Under the pieces are notes generated by a model. It worked only from the letters and a program-made list of their open reading frames with translations. It did not search any database and was not told the DNA's origin. A stretch of DNA of 64,000 nucleotides, taken from assembly GCF_002902625.1 (NCBI RefSeq), contig NZ_PPRG01000051.1, positions 1 to 64,000 on the forward strand, in the 5' to 3' direction. Below, piece after piece: positions 45,759 to 57,720 of this stretch; position 1 is the stretch's first letter; each line of letters begins with the position of its first letter. The translations under genes were made by a program, and so were the position numbers. The DNA is from Staphylococcus devriesei (GTDB lineage: Bacteria > Bacillota > Bacilli > Staphylococcales > Staphylococcaceae).

Positions 45759-45868
45759 ATATAACCCTCTCTTTTTCTCCCAATGTATAAAAAGAGCGAG
45801 AAATTATCAGGTAAATAATGAGTTCAAATTAATCTGTAACATTTTAACAATCACCCATATAACCGAGA

Positions 45869-45894
45869 ACAAGGTAGCGGTAATGCCACCTTGT
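45869..45894 (-). other. GC-rich hairpin between pstS and pstC
   Basis: ACAAGGTAGC pairs with GCCACCTTGT around a six-base loop (one wobble or mismatch depending on strand). There is no clear T-run on the minus strand. It could be a leaky terminator or RNase barrier giving more PstS than permease. Confidence 0.55.
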
Positions 45895-45940
45895 CCTCCC
45901 CCTCGAATAATTTCTAGCCCTTTGATATTAAAATTGATTA

Positions 45941-46891
45941 TTATTTATCTGAATCTTTGTCATATTTTTTTAGTTCTTTTAATTCATCTTTGTAAGTTTT
46001 TTCTGGAGAAGCTACATAACCAGCATCTTCAGCAGCTTTACCTTTATCTTCTAAAGTGAATTTAATGAATTCTCTCATTACATCATTTTCTTTTAATGAT
46101 TTTTCTTTAACATATAAGAATAATGGTCTACTTAAAGCATAAGAGCCTTCTTTGATTGTTTTCTTAGTTGGTTCAGTTGCTTTACCTTTGTCATCTTTGA
46201 TTTTAACTTCTTTTAATTTATCTTTATTTTGTTCATAGAAGTTATAACCGAAGTAACCAATACCTTGTTTGTTCTTTTCAACTGATTGAACGATTACGTT
46301 AGTGTCACCGTTTTTCTCTGCTTTGATATCTTCTTTATCCATTACTTCTTCTTCAAAGAAGTCATAAGTACCGTGACTTGAGTTTGGAGAAAAGGCTTTA
46401 ATTTCTTTATCTGGCCAACTTGAATTTACATCTTTCCAAGTTTTAGCTTCACCAGTGTAGATTTTTTTCAATTGGTCTTTAGATAATTCTTTTACAAAAT
46501 CATTATCTTTATTAACCGTAATTGTTACACCGTCTTGTGCAATTTTGAATTCTTTATATTTAATGCCTTTGTCTTCTAATTTTTGTTTTTCTTCATCTTT
46601 AATAGGTCTAGAAGCTTGTGAGAAATCAGTTTCACCGGCGATGAATTTTTCAAAGCCAGCACCAGTACCTGCTTGACCAGAAGAGATAGTTGCGTTTGGA
46701 TGGTCTTTTGCCCATTTTTCATTTAATTTTTCAACGATTGGAGCTACTGTAGATGAACCTTCACCTTTTGCTTCGCCTTTAAGGTCTTTTCCATCTCCTG
46801 AACCGCTACCACTACTATCGCCACCGCCACATGCGCCTAATAATACTGAAGCGCCTAAAACAGTTGTACCGACTAATTGCCATTTTTTCAT
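45941..46891 (-). CDS. pstS: Phosphate-binding lipoprotein PstS
   Basis: Lipid-anchored extracellular phosphate receptor. The protein is 316 residues. The signal ends VLLGAC with Cys21 as anchor, then a Gly/Ser-rich linker and the PBP fold with [13 protein letters not shown] and [26 protein letters not shown], the phosphate-binding loops. AGGAGG precedes the ATG. It is first in the operon, behind 11-bp-phased PhoP-type repeats. Confidence 0.96.
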   Translation of the reverse strand: MKKWQLVGTTVLGASVLLGACGGGDSSGSGSGDGKDLKGEAKGEGSSTVAPIVEKLNEKWAKDHPNATISSGQAGTGAGFEKFIAGETDFSQASRPIKDEEKQKLEDKGIKYKEFKIAQDGVTITVNKDNDFVKELSKDQLKKIYTGEAKTWKDVNSSWPDKEIKAFSPNSSHGTYDFFEEEVMDKEDIKAEKNGDTNVIVQSVEKNKQGIGYFGYNFYEQNKDKLKEVKIKDDKGKATEPTKKTIKEGSYALSRPLFLYVKEKSLKENDVMREFIKFTLEDKGKAAEDAGYVASPEKTYKDELKELKKYDKDSDK

Positions 46892-46964
46892 TGAAACATC
46901 CTCCTAATATAAATAACCCAAATTGTTATATATATTTCTTACAATGCCTATATTACATACCTTT

Positions 46965-47003
46965 TGTTAATATAAAATAGATTAAATGTAAAGGTTTTGT
47001 TAA
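46965..47003 (-). promoter_or_regulatory. PhoP-type direct repeats upstream of pstS
   Basis: On the minus strand TTAACA (47003-46998), TTTACA (46992-46987), a weak TCTATT and TTAACA (46970-46965) occur at exact 11-bp phasing, the TTAACA-N5 pattern of the Bacillus Pho box. This fits induction under phosphate starvation by PhoPR. Confidence 0.7.
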
Positions 47004-47047
47004 GATGCTAAAAAATTCAATATGTTAGATAAAAAAACTTTATATAA

Positions 47048-47093
47048 AAAAACATTCACTGCTTAAGCTATAACTTAAACAATGAATGTTTTT
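47048..47093. terminator. Terminator of cvfB
   Basis: AAAAACATTCA pairs with TGAATGTTTTT around an inner CTTAAG-type segment, flanked by A and T runs on both sides. It follows the cvfB stop on the minus strand. Confidence 0.75.
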
Positions 47094-47164
47094 ATTAATA
47101 GTAAATTGTTGATATTTAATGAGAACTTTGGAACTTAATAATAGAAGAAAAACGTCTCTATTAA

Positions 47165-48061
47165 TTATTGATCTGCATGACTCCAACCTTTTTTAGTTAG
47201 TGAAATTTTACCGGTTTCAATGTTGATTATTTTTTGTTTATAAAGATGGCCAATAGCTCGTTTAAATGAACCTTTACTCATATTAAAGACCTCTTTAATT
47301 GCTTCTGGACTAGATTTATCCCAGAATGGAAGCTCTCCTTCGTATTCAACTAATAAATCGAAAATAATTTGTCCATCTTCATATAATCGTTCATGTGCTA
47401 AAGGTAAAAATGAACCATTTAGTTCACCTTTCTCATTGTGACCGATAATTCTTACTTCTACTTCCTCACCTAAGCGAGGTTCGTATTTACGCTCTGATTC
47501 ATGTACAAAGATTTTATAACCATCTTCTGATAATAAGAAACTTCCTACACGTAATAAGCGATAAGGACGCGCTTTAATTAATTTATTTTGTTGGCTATCG
47601 TCAAGCACTGGAGTAAACATACTTTCAACGATAGTTTCACTTGCTAAACGTGCGAACATTTGATTTTCTCTATCAATTCTCATAGTTACTAATACATAAT
47701 CGCCTACTTGAGGCCATAATGATTTAACTTTAGGTAAGTCTTCCCAAGGAATCAATACCTCTCTAGGTAACCCTACGTCAACACGAGCGCCGTCACGATC
47801 TGTTTTTAGTACTTTTGCAAAATCATATTTGTCTTTAGTAATGTCAGGCATGTTTTGAGTAGCAAATAACTCACCTGAACGGTTAGGATAAATAAAAAAA
47901 CTATATTCTTCTCCTACTTCTAATTCATCTTCATCATTGATTTCAGATTGATTTAATTTTACTTGTTCATTGTTAGGCCCTTTTAAAAGGTAAGTAGAAC
48001 CTTCTAAGCCGGTTACTTCTAAGAACTCTATTGAACCAACGATATCTTTATCTAATGCCAT
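47165..48061 (-). CDS. cvfB: RNA-binding virulence regulator CvfB (S1-like)
   Basis: Cytosolic RNA-binding protein with S1-like domains; in S. aureus it affects agr, haemolysin and protease expression. The protein is 298 residues. Three OB-fold repeats (about 1-65, 70-140, 145-215; e.g. YVLVTMRIDRENQMFARLA) are followed by a winged-helix segment (about 225-298, MSKGSFKRAIGHLYKQKIINIE). The start is placed at 48061 (MALDKDIVG) because GAAGGAG lies seven bases upstream; an in-frame ATG at 48076 is less likely. It is divergent from the ABC-F gene. Confidence 0.92.
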   Translation of the reverse strand: MALDKDIVGSIEFLEVTGLEGSTYLLKGPNNEQVKLNQSEINDEDELEVGEEYSFFIYPNRSGELFATQNMPDITKDKYDFAKVLKTDRDGARVDVGLPREVLIPWEDLPKVKSLWPQVGDYVLVTMRIDRENQMFARLASETIVESMFTPVLDDSQQNKLIKARPYRLLRVGSFLLSEDGYKIFVHESERKYEPRLGEEVEVRIIGHNEKGELNGSFLPLAHERLYEDGQIIFDLLVEYEGELPFWDKSSPEAIKEVFNMSKGSFKRAIGHLYKQKIINIETGKISLTKKGWSHADQ

Positions 48062-48215
48062 AATATTCTCCTTCAAGGGTTTGTATTCTTACCCATTATA
48101 ACATGCTTAATAAAAACTAGCATTTCACTCTTTCGGTTTTAGATTAGGTCGAAACTCAAAAGAGAATATGATATAATTTTTCCGTTAGATAAACGATTAA
48201 TAAAGGAGTAAATGC

Positions 48216-49820
48216 ATGTTACAAGTAACTGATGTAAGTTTACGTTTCGGCGATCGTAAACTATTTGAAGATGTAAATATTAAATTTACAGAAGGCAATT
48301 GTTATGGACTTATTGGGGCGAATGGTGCTGGTAAATCTACATTTTTAAAAATATTATCTGGAGAATTAGATTCTCAAACTGGCCATGTCTCAATGGGTAA
48401 AGATGAGCGTTTAGCAGTTTTAAAACAGGATCACTTCGCGTATGAAGATGAGCGTGTTTTAGATGTAGTTATTAAAGGTCATGAACGTTTATACGAAGTA
48501 ATGAAAGAAAAAGATGAAATTTATATGAAACCCGATTTTAGTGATGAAGACGGTATTCGTGCTGCTGAATTAGAAGGCGAATTTGCTGAAATGAATGGTT
48601 GGAATGCTGAAGCGGATGCGGGTTCCCTACTTTCTGGTTTAGGCATATCTGCTGACTTACAAGATAAGCAAATGTCAGAATTAGAGAACAACCAAAAAGT
48701 GAAAGTGTTATTAGCTCAAAGCTTATTTGGTGAGCCAGATGTATTATTACTTGATGAGCCTACCAATGGTTTAGATATTCCTGCCATTAACTGGTTAGAA
48801 GACTTCTTAATTCATTTTGATAATACAGTAATTGTGGTATCCCATGACCGTCACTTCTTAAATAATGTGTGTACGCACATTGCAGATTTAGATTTTGGGA
48901 AGATCAAGTTATACGTCGGTAACTATGATTTCTGGTATCAATCAAGTCAATTAGCGCAAAAGATGGCTCAAGAACAAAATAAGAAAAAAGAAGAAAAAAT
49001 GAAAGAATTACAAGACTTTATCGCTCGATTCTCTGCTAACGCTTCTAAATCAAAACAAGCGACTAGTCGTAAAAAACAATTAGAAAAAATTGAATTAGAT
49101 GATATCCAACCATCTTCTAGACGTTATCCTTACGTTAAATTCACTCCAGAACGTGAAATCGGTAATGATTTATTAACTGTTGAAGGTCTTTCAAAAACAA
49201 TTGATGGTGAAAAAGTATTAGATAATATTTCATTTACTATGAATCCAAATGATAAAGCTATCTTAATTGGAGATAGTGAGATTGCTAAAACAACATTATT
49301 AAAAATACTTGCCGGAGAAATGGAACCAGATGAAGGTTCATTTAAATGGGGTGTAACAACTTCATTAAGCTATTTCCCTAAAGATAATTCAGAATTCTTT
49401 GAGGGTGTAGACATGAACTTAGTTGATTGGTTACGTCAATATGCGCCTGAAGATGAACAAACTGAAACATTCTTACGTGGTTTCTTAGGTCGTATGTTGT
49501 TTAGTGGTGAAGAAGTTAAGAAAAAAGCGAGTGTTCTTTCTGGTGGTGAGAAAGTACGTTGTATGTTAAGTAAAATGATGCTTTCTAGTGCCAATGTATT
49601 ATTACTTGATGAACCTACGAACCACCTTGACTTGGAAAGTATAACCGCTGTTAACGATGGTTTGAAATCATTTAAAGGCTCAATCATCTTTACTTCATAT
49701 GACTTTGAATTTATTAACACAATTTCAAATCGTGTAATTGATTTAAATCAACCTGGTGACCTTTCTAAAGAAGTGCCTTATGAAGAATATCTTCAAGAAA
49801 TTGGTATATTACAAAAATAG
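48216..49820 (+). CDS. ABC-F family ATP-binding protein (YbiT-like)
   Basis: Soluble duplicated ABC ATPase without membrane segments, of the ribosome-associated ABC-F family. The protein is 534 residues. NBD1 has an intact Walker A (GANGAGKST, about 35-43) but a degenerate signature (MSELENNQKVKVLLAQ). NBD2 has a degenerate Walker A (GDSEIAKTT) but an intact signature (VLSGGEKVRC). Both Walker B motifs (LLLDEPTN) are present, and a charged linker near residues 250-300 joins the domains. It is probably a translation factor; antibiotic protection is not implied. AAAGGAG precedes the ATG. Confidence 0.9.
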   Translation: MLQVTDVSLRFGDRKLFEDVNIKFTEGNCYGLIGANGAGKSTFLKILSGELDSQTGHVSMGKDERLAVLKQDHFAYEDERVLDVVIKGHERLYEVMKEKDEIYMKPDFSDEDGIRAAELEGEFAEMNGWNAEADAGSLLSGLGISADLQDKQMSELENNQKVKVLLAQSLFGEPDVLLLDEPTNGLDIPAINWLEDFLIHFDNTVIVVSHDRHFLNNVCTHIADLDFGKIKLYVGNYDFWYQSSQLAQKMAQEQNKKKEEKMKELQDFIARFSANASKSKQATSRKKQLEKIELDDIQPSSRRYPYVKFTPEREIGNDLLTVEGLSKTIDGEKVLDNISFTMNPNDKAILIGDSEIAKTTLLKILAGEMEPDEGSFKWGVTTSLSYFPKDNSEFFEGVDMNLVDWLRQYAPEDEQTETFLRGFLGRMLFSGEEVKKKASVLSGGEKVRCMLSKMMLSSANVLLLDEPTNHLDLESITAVNDGLKSFKGSIIFTSYDFEFINTISNRVIDLNQPGDLSKEVPYEEYLQEIGILQK

Positions 49821-49837
49821 TATTTTAAAATAAACTT

Positions 49838-49880
49838 AGCTTGTCCCCTTTTAGACGACATTTGAGGGAACAAGCTATTT
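49838..49880 (+). terminator. Terminator of the ABC-F gene
   Basis: AGCTTGTCCC pairs with GGGAACAAGCT (one bulge), followed by ATTTTTC. Confidence 0.8.
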
Positions 49881-49961
49881 TTCTATTCATACTAATAAAT
49901 TTTGCTATTTTAATAATACACATTAATTTTTCAGTCTTTTCCAAAAAATCACAATTATCTG

Positions 49962-49990
49962 TTTACATAAATATTTGGCTTATGTATAAT
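49962..49990 (+). promoter_or_regulatory. SigA promoter of the lysine/DAP operon
   Basis: TTTACA (49962-49967), a 17-base spacer and TATAAT (49985-49990) precede the L-box leader. Confidence 0.85.
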
Positions 49991-50014
49991 GTAACTCATA
50001 ACAATTAAATAAAA

Positions 50015-50229
50015 ATCGATGAGGCGCATCAATCATCAGTATATATTAGGTTAACTGTCTGCAACAGCTAATATTGAAAGGGTGCGATGCCGAAGTAAAT
50101 TATAAACGCAGTTATAATTTATTGGACTTTATAGTTAAGAGCTAAGAGTTTGTCATTATTATTTGATAATGGAGTGCATCACTTATATATATTATGAGTA
50201 AGTTCGTGCATTTCGAACTTACTTTTTTT
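50015..50229 (+). ncRNA. Lysine riboswitch (L-box)
   Basis: Lysine-sensing leader that ends transcription when lysine is abundant. The conserved L-box words are visible: GATGAGGCGCATC near 50018, GGGTGCGATGCCGAAG near 50081, and the P1 return strand ATGGAGTGCATC near 50169. The expression platform is a terminator stem AGTAAGTTCG (50197-50206) with CGAACTTACT (50214-50223) and a T-run. It directly precedes asd, where most staphylococci have lysC first. Confidence 0.9.
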
Positions 50230-50261
50230 ATATCGCATGTCTCCACATAATATTTATAATC

Positions 50262-50276
50262 AATTTTTCGAAAATT
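50262..50276 (+). promoter_or_regulatory. CodY-like box ahead of asd
   Basis: AATTTTTCGAAAATT matches 13 of 15 positions of the CodY consensus AATTTTCWGAAAATT. It lies after the riboswitch terminator and 26 bp before the asd start, where CodY would act as a roadblock. Confidence 0.5.
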
Positions 50277-50302
50277 CAAAAAGAATAATGGAGTGACTTT
50301 TC

Positions 50303-52177
<1,875 letters not shown>

Positions 52178-52178
<1 letters not shown>

Positions 52179-52903
52179 TGAGAATATTATTAATTGGTTA
52201 CGGAGCAATGAACCAACGTGTAGCACGATTGGCTGAAGAGAAAGGTCATGAAATTATCGGTGTAATTGAACCAGAACATAATAAGGCTACGCCATATACA
52301 CATTATAATCATATTGCTGATGCTCAAGATAAAGCAGATGTAGCTATTGACTTTTCTAACCCTAATTTATTATTACCACTTTTAGATGAAGAGTTTAAGT
52401 TACCTTTAGTTATTGCAACTACAGGTGAAAAAGAAGCTATCGTGAAAAAACTAGAAGAATTAGCATCGCATATGCCAGTATTCTTTAGTGCTAACATGAG
52501 CTACGGTATCCATGCACTTACTAAAATATTAGAAGCCGCCGTTCCCCTATTACAAGATTTTGATATTGAGTTAACTGAAGCACATCATAATAAAAAGGTA
52601 GATGCACCAAGTGGTACGTTGATTAAACTGTATGATGTGATTAAAGAAGCTCGAGAAAATATCACTCCAGTTTATAATAGACATGAACGTAATGAAAAAC
52701 GTACTAAAGATGAAATTGGTATTCATGCGATTCGCGGCGGTACAATTGTCGGTGAACATGATATCTTATTCGCCGGTATTGATGAAACAATTACTATTTC
52801 TCATAAAGCACAATCTAAAGATATTTTCGCTAACGGTGCAATTAATGCCGGTGAAAAATTAGCTAAATTGCCAAATGGTTATTATACATTTGATAATCTG
52901 TAA
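52178..52903 (+). CDS. dapB: 4-hydroxy-tetrahydrodipicolinate reductase
   Basis: NAD(P)H-dependent reductase giving tetrahydrodipicolinate. The protein is 241 residues with the Rossmann [18 protein letters not shown], the catalytic region [17 protein letters not shown], and the C-terminal [13 protein letters not shown]. It is coupled to dapA by a one-base overlap (TAATG). Confidence 0.96.
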
Positions 52904-52933
52904 AAATATAATTTTCAAGGAGAGACTAAACTT

Positions 52934-53653
52934 ATGGTACAACACTTGTCAGCAGAAGAAATCATTCAATATATTAGCGATGCTAAGAAATCAACACCAT
53001 TAAAAGTATATGCAAATGGTGATTTTGAAGGCGTAAAGTTTTCACAAACATTTAAAGTATTTGGGTCAGATGATTCAAAGGTAATTTTCTGTGAGGCAGA
53101 TGAATGGAAAGCTTTTTATGACACTTATCAAGCTAATATTGAAGAATTAGAAATAGAAATGGATCGTCGTAATTCAGCTATACCACTTAAAGATTTAACG
53201 AATACGAATGCACGTATTGAACCAGGCGCTTTTATTCGCGAACAAGCTATTATTAGTGATGGCGCTGTAGTCATGATGGGCGCAACGATTAATATCGGCG
53301 CTGTTGTCGGTGAAGGTACTATGATAGATATGAACGCTACATTAGGTGGTAGAGCCACAACTGGTAAAAATGTCCATGTCGGTGCAGGAGCTGTATTAGC
53401 GGGCGTTATTGAACCGCTAAGCGCCTCTCCAGTAGTTATCGAAGACAATGTCTTAATTGGGGCTAATGCCGTTATACTTGAAGGTGTACGTGTCGGTGAA
53501 GGTGCGATTGTTGCTGCAGGTGCAATTGTAACTCAAGATGTTCCGGCTGGCACTGTGGTTGCTGGCACTCCTGCTAAAGTAATTAAACAAACTTCTGAAG
53601 TTGAAGATTCGAAACATGAAATTGTTTCAGCTTTAAGAAAGTTAAATGACTAA
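52934..53653 (+). CDS. dapD: Tetrahydrodipicolinate N-acetyltransferase
   Basis: Acetylates tetrahydrodipicolinate in the acetyl-DAP pathway of Gram-positives (also called DapH). The protein is 239 residues: an N-terminal alpha/beta cap and a left-handed beta helix of hexapeptide repeats at about residues 95-215 ([20 protein letters not shown]). AAGGAGAG precedes the ATG. The use of N-acetyl intermediates fits the M20 deacetylase encoded next. Confidence 0.95.
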   Translation: MVQHLSAEEIIQYISDAKKSTPLKVYANGDFEGVKFSQTFKVFGSDDSKVIFCEADEWKAFYDTYQANIEELEIEMDRRNSAIPLKDLTNTNARIEPGAFIREQAIISDGAVVMMGATINIGAVVGEGTMIDMNATLGGRATTGKNVHVGAGAVLAGVIEPLSASPVVIEDNVLIGANAVILEGVRVGEGAIVAAGAIVTQDVPAGTVVAGTPAKVIKQTSEVEDSKHEIVSALRKLND

Positions 53654-53721
53654 AGTTTAATTTAATAGAACATCATTTAATGTTAACAATGATATTTAAT
53701 TAGTTCCTATTATCTATAAGA

Positions 53722-53767
53722 TTAAGAGCCTAGAACATTTGACTAAATAAATGTTTCGGGCTCTTAA
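53722..53767 (+). terminator. Terminator after dapD
   Basis: TTAAGAGCC plus TAGAACATTT pairs with AAATGTTTCGGGCTCTTAA (19 bp with a few wobbles). It splits the lysine operon, so the downstream genes need read-through or their own promoter. It resembles the GCCTAG hairpins elsewhere in the window. Confidence 0.75.
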
Positions 53768-53898
53768 CCATATTTATATTTTTGTGACACTGTTTTTATC
53801 AGTTTTCAGACACTCTATCGATACTTCAGTCTCAACATGATTAAGCTAAGCTTTACATATAAAAATTTTAACGAAAAATAAGTTGAAGGAATGATATT

Positions 53899-55050
53899 AT
53901 GAGCGAATTAGAATTTGTAACTAAACATAGAAGACATTTACATCAACACCCTGAGTTAAGTCTTCATGAATATGAAACAACACAATATATTATTCGATTT
54001 CTAGAAGAATTAAATGTAGCATATCAACGTCCTTTAGAAACTGGAGTAATTGCATATTTAGAAGGTAATAGTGACCACACTATCGCCTTTCGTGCCGATA
54101 TCGATGCTTTACCTATTTTTGAAGAAAATGAAGTGGATTACCGCAGTCAAACTGATAATATCATGCATGCTTGTGGCCATGATGGTCATACAACAGCACT
54201 AATGTTATTTGTAAAGCGTTGTAAAGCTATGGCCGATCGTAATGAACTACCTCATAACGTGGTCTTTATCTTTCAACCTGCCGAAGAAACTGGTGGCGGC
54301 GCACACCGTTTAATTAAAGCGGGCGCATTTGAAGATTACCCTATCGAAGCGGTATTTGGCATTCATGTAAATCCTTTTGCAAAAGAAGGCCAAGTAGTCA
54401 TTAGAGATGAAGAAATTACTGCAAGCGCCACTGAATATAGATTCTTTTTAAAAGGATTATCAAGTCATGTTGCCGATAAAGAACAGGGACATTCATGTGG
54501 TGAAGCACTCTTACATGTACTTAATCAAGTTGGACAAATTCAACAATATCATTTAAATGGATTAAAACGAAATATTGTTCATATGGGACACTTTGAAGCT
54601 GGTGAGGCTATTAATACTGTACCTAGTAATGGTTACCTTGAAGGTACTATTAGAACATATGACCCAGAAGATTTAAAAATTATAACGGCTCAAATGCAAA
54701 AGATAGCTGACAGTGTGAGCTTATTATTTAACGTAGAATGTGAAGTTAAGTTTGAAGAAGGCTATCCGCCTACTATGAATAGTCCGAAATTACGTGCTAG
54801 CGTTGATCAAGCTATTCAAGATGCGAATTTAGAGGTTATAGATAAACTCCTACCTTTCTTATTCGGAGAAGATTTTAGTTTTTATGGTCAACATTTAGCA
54901 CCATCTTATTTTGCATTTGTAGGCACACGAAATGATGATAAAGGTTTTGTAACAGGTCTACATACTCCTACCCTTAATTTTGATGAGAAGGTTTTAATTG
55001 ATGTAGCAAATTACTATGAACAATTATTAAAAAATTACGGAAAGGAGTAA
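53899..55050 (+). CDS. M20 family amidohydrolase, probable N-acetyldiaminopimelate deacetylase
   Basis: Metal-dependent deacylase of the M20D family. The protein is 383 residues. Metal and catalytic residues are visible in [22 protein letters not shown] and [10 protein letters not shown]. The placement between dapD and alr-lysA supports deacetylation of N-acetyl-LL-DAP (DapL role), although it is often annotated as hippurate hydrolase or amidohydrolase (hipO/ama). AAGGAATG precedes the ATG. It ends six bases before alr. Confidence 0.88.
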   Translation: MSELEFVTKHRRHLHQHPELSLHEYETTQYIIRFLEELNVAYQRPLETGVIAYLEGNSDHTIAFRADIDALPIFEENEVDYRSQTDNIMHACGHDGHTTALMLFVKRCKAMADRNELPHNVVFIFQPAEETGGGAHRLIKAGAFEDYPIEAVFGIHVNPFAKEGQVVIRDEEITASATEYRFFLKGLSSHVADKEQGHSCGEALLHVLNQVGQIQQYHLNGLKRNIVHMGHFEAGEAINTVPSNGYLEGTIRTYDPEDLKIITAQMQKIADSVSLLFNVECEVKFEEGYPPTMNSPKLRASVDQAIQDANLEVIDKLLPFLFGEDFSFYGQHLAPSYFAFVGTRNDDKGFVTGLHTPTLNFDEKVLIDVANYYEQLLKNYGKE

Positions 55051-55056
55051 GAGATT

Positions 55057-56133
55057 GTGACAGCAACTTGGTCAGTGGACACAGAGCAATTTTATCAAAA
55101 TGTCGTTAAAGTAAAAAATGGTAATTCAATCATGGCGGTAGTTAAAAATAATGCCTATCATTATGGATTAGAATTTGTTGTAAAAACTTTTTTAAAAGCT
55201 GGTATAACTACGTTTAGTACTACATCTTTAAAGGAAGCAGTGAAAATACGTTCACTTGCTCCTAATGCAACTATCTTTTTAATGAATGCAGTATATGATT
55301 TTGAAACGGTTAGAAAGTATCAAATTCAGATTACTTTACCTTCAGTAGAATACTATTATAAATATAAAAGTGATTTACAAGGTATTAATGTTCATTTAGA
55401 ATTTGAAAATTTATTACATCGCTCTGGGTTTAAATCATTAGATGAAATTAAAGAGGTAATCGTACATCATCAAAATAACCAAGATAATCGGAAAATGAAT
55501 ATTGTAGGATTATGGACGCATTTTGGTTATGCCGAGGAGTTTGATGTGTCGGAATATAAGTTAGAACGTGAGGCATGGGTTAATGTAGTTAATACTTTAC
55601 TTAATGAAGGCTATCATTTTGATATGATTCATGCACAAAACAGTGCAAGCTATTATCGTGAAGAACGCGCCCTTCTTCCTCACCATACACATGCACGTGT
55701 GGGCATAGCATTGTATGGTTCTCGTCCCTATAGCAATTTAGATGAACGAGAAATTAATCAAGCACTCACTGTTAAAGCTAATGTCATCCAAGTACGAGAA
55801 GTTAATCGTGGTGACTATTGTGGTTATAGCTTTGCTTTCGAGGCGACGAAAAATCATACACGTTTAGCAGTTGTGGATATTGGCTATGGCGACGGTATTC
55901 TTAAGTCTCGCGCAAAACATGAAGCCTTAATAAATGGTAAACGTTATCCTATCCGCGCTTTAATGATGAGTCATATGTTTGTTGAAGTAAATGATGAAGT
56001 CCATGCACAAGATGAAGTGATATTATATAATGAAGATATACGCATTGATGAATACACTTTCAAGGGCGTAGGCGCTAACTCAGAACAACTTAGTGCAATG
56101 AATCATGATTCTCTCATAAAGGAGTATAGATAA
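55057..56133 (+). CDS. alr: Alanine racemase (Alr2-type, in the lysine operon)
   Basis: PLP-dependent racemase making D-alanine. The protein is 358 residues. The PLP lysine is K30 in [12 protein letters not shown], and [13 protein letters not shown] supports the second domain. The start is GTG with GGAAAGGAG upstream. Staphylococci carry another alanine racemase (Alr1) elsewhere; this copy sits in the DAP operon and may be secondary or have another amino-acid substrate. Confidence 0.88.
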   Translation: MTATWSVDTEQFYQNVVKVKNGNSIMAVVKNNAYHYGLEFVVKTFLKAGITTFSTTSLKEAVKIRSLAPNATIFLMNAVYDFETVRKYQIQITLPSVEYYYKYKSDLQGINVHLEFENLLHRSGFKSLDEIKEVIVHHQNNQDNRKMNIVGLWTHFGYAEEFDVSEYKLEREAWVNVVNTLLNEGYHFDMIHAQNSASYYREERALLPHHTHARVGIALYGSRPYSNLDEREINQALTVKANVIQVREVNRGDYCGYSFAFEATKNHTRLAVVDIGYGDGILKSRAKHEALINGKRYPIRALMMSHMFVEVNDEVHAQDEVILYNEDIRIDEYTFKGVGANSEQLSAMNHDSLIKEYR

Positions 56134-56135
56134 AG

Positions 56136-57401
56136 ATGGCAGTTAAATATAATGAGTATGGTGAACTAACAATGGCAGGTACAAGCTTAAAAACACTTGC
56201 TCAAAGTTTCGGGACACCTACTATTGTGTACGATGAAGACGAAATTCGCAATCAAATGCGTAGATATCATAAAGCTTTTCAAGAAAGCGGATTAAAATAT
56301 AATATTTCTTATGCATCTAAAGCATTTACTTGTATTCAAATGGTAAAACTTGTGCAAGAAGAAGAGTTACAACTAGATGTAGTATCTGAAGGAGAATTAT
56401 ATACAGCACTAGAAGCTAAATTCGATCCTAGCAAGATTCACTTTCATGGTAACAATAAAACAAAACGTGAGATTCAGTATGCGTTAGAAAATGGTGTAGG
56501 TTATTTTGTAATTGATTCACTTGAAGAAATTGAATTAATTGATAAATATGCGAGTGACACTGTTAATGTTGTAATTCGTGTAAATCCTGGCGTAGAGGCG
56601 CATACACATGAATTTATTCAAACTGGACAAGAAGATAGTAAATTTGGCTTATCCATTCGTCATGGTTTAGCACTTGAAGCAGTTAATAAAGTGCGTGAGT
56701 CTAAACGATTACATTTAAAAGGTGTTCACTTCCATATAGGTTCTCAAATCGAAGGCACTGAAGCAATGATTGAAACTTCGAAGATTGTGTTAAATTGGTT
56801 ACATGAGAATAATATTAAAGTTGAGTTACTTAACTTAGGCGGAGGATTTGGGATTAAATATCTTGAAAGTGATATAAGTTTCCCTATTGAAGAAGGCATT
56901 GGTGAAATTACTGACGCTATTAAACATGAAGTTGAACGTTTAAATTATGACATGCCAGAAATTGGTATTGAACCAGGTCGTTCAATTGTAGGTGAAGCTG
57001 GTATTACATTATATGAAGTAGGAACTATTAAAGATATTCCAAATGTTAATAAGTATATTTCAATTGACGGTGGTATGAGTGATCATATTAGAACAGCTTT
57101 ATATGACGCTAAATATCAAGCCTTACTAGTAAATCGTCATGAGGAAGCGGATGACAATGTAACGATTGCAGGGAAATTATGTGAATCTGGAGATATCATT
57201 ATCCGTAATGCGCAATTACCTTCATCCGTTGCACGCGGAGATTATTTAGCTATATTATCTACTGGTGCATACCATTACTCTATGGCTTCTAATTACAATC
57301 AAATGCAGAAACCACCTGTGTTCTTCTTAAAAGATGGAAAAGCGCGTGAAGTTATTAAACGTCAATCACTAAGACAATTGATCATAAATGATACCAAATA
57401 A
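56136..57401 (+). CDS. lysA: Diaminopimelate decarboxylase
   Basis: Last step of lysine synthesis, decarboxylating meso-DAP. The protein is 421 residues. The PLP lysine is K62 (SYASKAFTC). HFHIGSQIEG, LNLGGGFGIKY, EPGRSIVGEAG and LCESGD are the decarboxylase motifs. It starts two bases after alr with AAGGAG upstream, and ends at a clear terminator. In staphylococci, whose peptidoglycan uses lysine, this step feeds both protein and wall. Confidence 0.96.
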   Translation: MAVKYNEYGELTMAGTSLKTLAQSFGTPTIVYDEDEIRNQMRRYHKAFQESGLKYNISYASKAFTCIQMVKLVQEEELQLDVVSEGELYTALEAKFDPSKIHFHGNNKTKREIQYALENGVGYFVIDSLEEIELIDKYASDTVNVVIRVNPGVEAHTHEFIQTGQEDSKFGLSIRHGLALEAVNKVRESKRLHLKGVHFHIGSQIEGTEAMIETSKIVLNWLHENNIKVELLNLGGGFGIKYLESDISFPIEEGIGEITDAIKHEVERLNYDMPEIGIEPGRSIVGEAGITLYEVGTIKDIPNVNKYISIDGGMSDHIRTALYDAKYQALLVNRHEEADDNVTIAGKLCESGDIIIRNAQLPSSVARGDYLAILSTGAYHYSMASNYNQMQKPPVFFLKDGKAREVIKRQSLRQLIINDTK

Positions 57402-57407
57402 ATTTAT

Positions 57408-57450
57408 AAGAGCCTTATTCTACTATCTTGGTGGAATAAGGCTCTTTAAT
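57408..57450 (+). terminator. Terminator of lysA
   Basis: AAGAGCCTTATTC pairs perfectly with GAATAAGGCTCTT, followed by TAATTT. Confidence 0.88.
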
Positions 57451-57460
57451 TTATAAAAAT

Positions 57461-57490
57461 AAAAAACACCTTACATCTTGGTAAGGTGTT
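57461..57490 (-). terminator. Terminator of cspA
   Basis: AACACCTTAC pairs with GTAAGGTGTT; on the minus strand it is followed by a long T-run. It lies 30 bp after the cspA stop. Confidence 0.88.
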
Positions 57491-57519
57491 ACTAAAGTCA
57501 ATATTTTACAATCTATTTA

Positions 57520-57720
57520 TTATAGTTTAACAACGTTTGCAGCTTGAGGACCGCGGTCGCCTTCAACTACTTCAAATTCAACTGATTGACCTTCTTCTAA
57601 TGATTTGTAACCATCTTGGTTAATTGCTGAGAAGTGTACGAATACGTCGTTTTCTCCTTCAACTTCGATAAAACCAAAACCTTTTTCAGCGTTAAACCAT
57701 TTTACTGTACCTTGTTTCAT
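57520..57720 (-). CDS. cspA: Major cold-shock protein CspA
   Basis: Single-stranded nucleic-acid chaperone, 66 residues, one five-stranded OB fold. RNP1 is KGFGFIEV and RNP2 VFVHF. The start is placed at 57720 ([10 protein letters not shown]) with CTTGGAGG upstream; an in-frame ATG at 57750 gives a non-family N-terminus. A strong promoter lies about 155-180 bp upstream, leaving a long 5' leader of the kind that controls csp genes. Confidence 0.97.
   Translation of the reverse strand: MKQGTVKWFNAEKGFGFIEVEGENDVFVHFSAINQDGYKSLEEGQSVEFEVVEGDRGPQAANVVKL

Noticed and set aside
45589-46059. 156-codon plus-strand open frame across pstC and pstS ends
   Set aside because: Antisense shadow of the pst operon with no ribosome site and low-complexity composition.
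48216-49820. Antibiotic-resistance ABC-F gene (Vga/Msr type)
   Set aside because: It is a core-genome YbiT-like protein in its normal place beside cvfB, and motif pattern and linker do not resemble the resistance group.
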